Source: Berkiella sp964606325 (GTDB lineage: Bacteria > Pseudomonadota > Gammaproteobacteria > Berkiellales > Berkiellaceae). From it: DNA of 64,000 nt. The position numbers and the translations under genes are program-made. The notes beneath the pieces are model-generated. The model had not been told where the DNA came from. It saw only the letters and a program-made list of their open reading frames with translations, and did not search any database. Below, piece by piece: positions 63,871 to 64,000 of the stretch (its first letter is position 1; the number at the start of each line of letters is the position of its first letter). The stretch lies in the NCBI GenBank assembly GCA_964606325.1, contig CAZSGE010000001.1, positions 62,001-126,000 of the forward strand. The letters run 5' to 3'.

Positions 63871-63964
63871 GCGCTTCAGATAATTATTTTGAGAAGTGTA
63901 TGCATGTCTGAGCCTGCTTTTAGCAGGCGAGTTCAGGAGCGAACAAAATAATTATGTGAAGCGC
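63871..63964. repeat. Long palindromic element, family 1 (copy B), after the isc operon
   Basis: Arms 63871-63891 and 63944-63964 (GCGCTTCAGATAATTATTTT and its complement) pair with one mismatch. The inner 52 bases hold a second hairpin CCTGCTTTTAGCAGG between CATGTCTGAG and GAGTTCAGGAGCGA. This core aligns with the minus strand of copy A at 10297-10406. Starts 13 bases after the iscX stop. The last 36 bases of the window show no clear gene start. Confidence 0.78.
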
Positions 63965-64000
63965 TATAGTTGCGCCAAATAAGCAAGTTGGATTAATGAC

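Noticed and set aside
1..64000. CRISPR array, prophage, transposase or integrase
   Set aside because: No regularly spaced direct repeats and no mobility protein was found in any frame.

Overview
The window is a stretch of AT-rich chromosome from a gammaproteobacterium. The most likely source is an intracellular or host-associated member of the Legionellales (the Legionella, Coxiella, Berkiella and Aquicella kind); genus cannot be decided from the sequence. Three things point there. Housekeeping blocks have gammaproteobacterial gene order (bamD/rluD-pgeF-clpB, pepA-valS beside lptFG, yajC-secDF, suhB/trmJ-iscR-iscSUA-hscBA-fdx-iscX). There is an IcmL/DotI-domain protein of the Dot/Icm type IVB secretion family. 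Between the housekeeping blocks lie single large genes with effector-like architecture: a SidE-type phosphodiesterase protein, a patatin-ankyrin phospholipase, an ankyrin/GESHG protein, a duplicated unknown family and a 1782-residue unknown.

Layout. 1-1490: tail of a coiled-coil protein, wrbA, acyP. 1743-5783: SidE phosphodiesterase-domain protein behind helical repeats. 5846-13057: proS, bamD, rluD, pgeF and clpB, the last with a sigma-32 type promoter. 13091-18396: unknown small gene, patatin-ankyrin protein, a DUF455 ferritin-like gene broken by an in-frame TAA, small membrane protein. 18360-22605: lpxH, ppiB, gltX, cysS. 22615-25268: ankyrin/GESHG gene, acidic disordered protein and a gene-poor stretch with two hairpins. 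25279-31228: DUF4124 and DUF3579 proteins, pssA, a holD-like gene, an RHH/ParE-like fusion, a DASS anion transporter, prfC. 31445-37622: metal-dependent hydrolase, IcmL-like protein, tandem unknown paralogs, lipase/esterase, fatty acid desaturase, universal stress protein. 37865-46394: valS, pepA, lptF, lptG, RDD protein, nucleotide-sugar dehydrogenase. 46698-52046: giant unknown gene, then tRNA-Leu(CAA) on the other strand. 52359-63857: yajC-secD-secF, a membrane-anchored class I amidotransferase, suhB, trmJ and the complete isc operon with a recognisable IscR site.

The most interesting non-coding content is a set of long imperfect palindromes placed just after stop codons. At least two families have a conserved inner core, while the outer arms are different in each copy but complementary within it. 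No transposase, integrase, phage gene or CRISPR array was seen. The clearest new-biology candidates are the SidE-like phosphodiesterase protein, the tandem paralog family at 33103-35338, the RHH/ParE-like fusion, the ankyrin/GESHG protein and the palindrome families.
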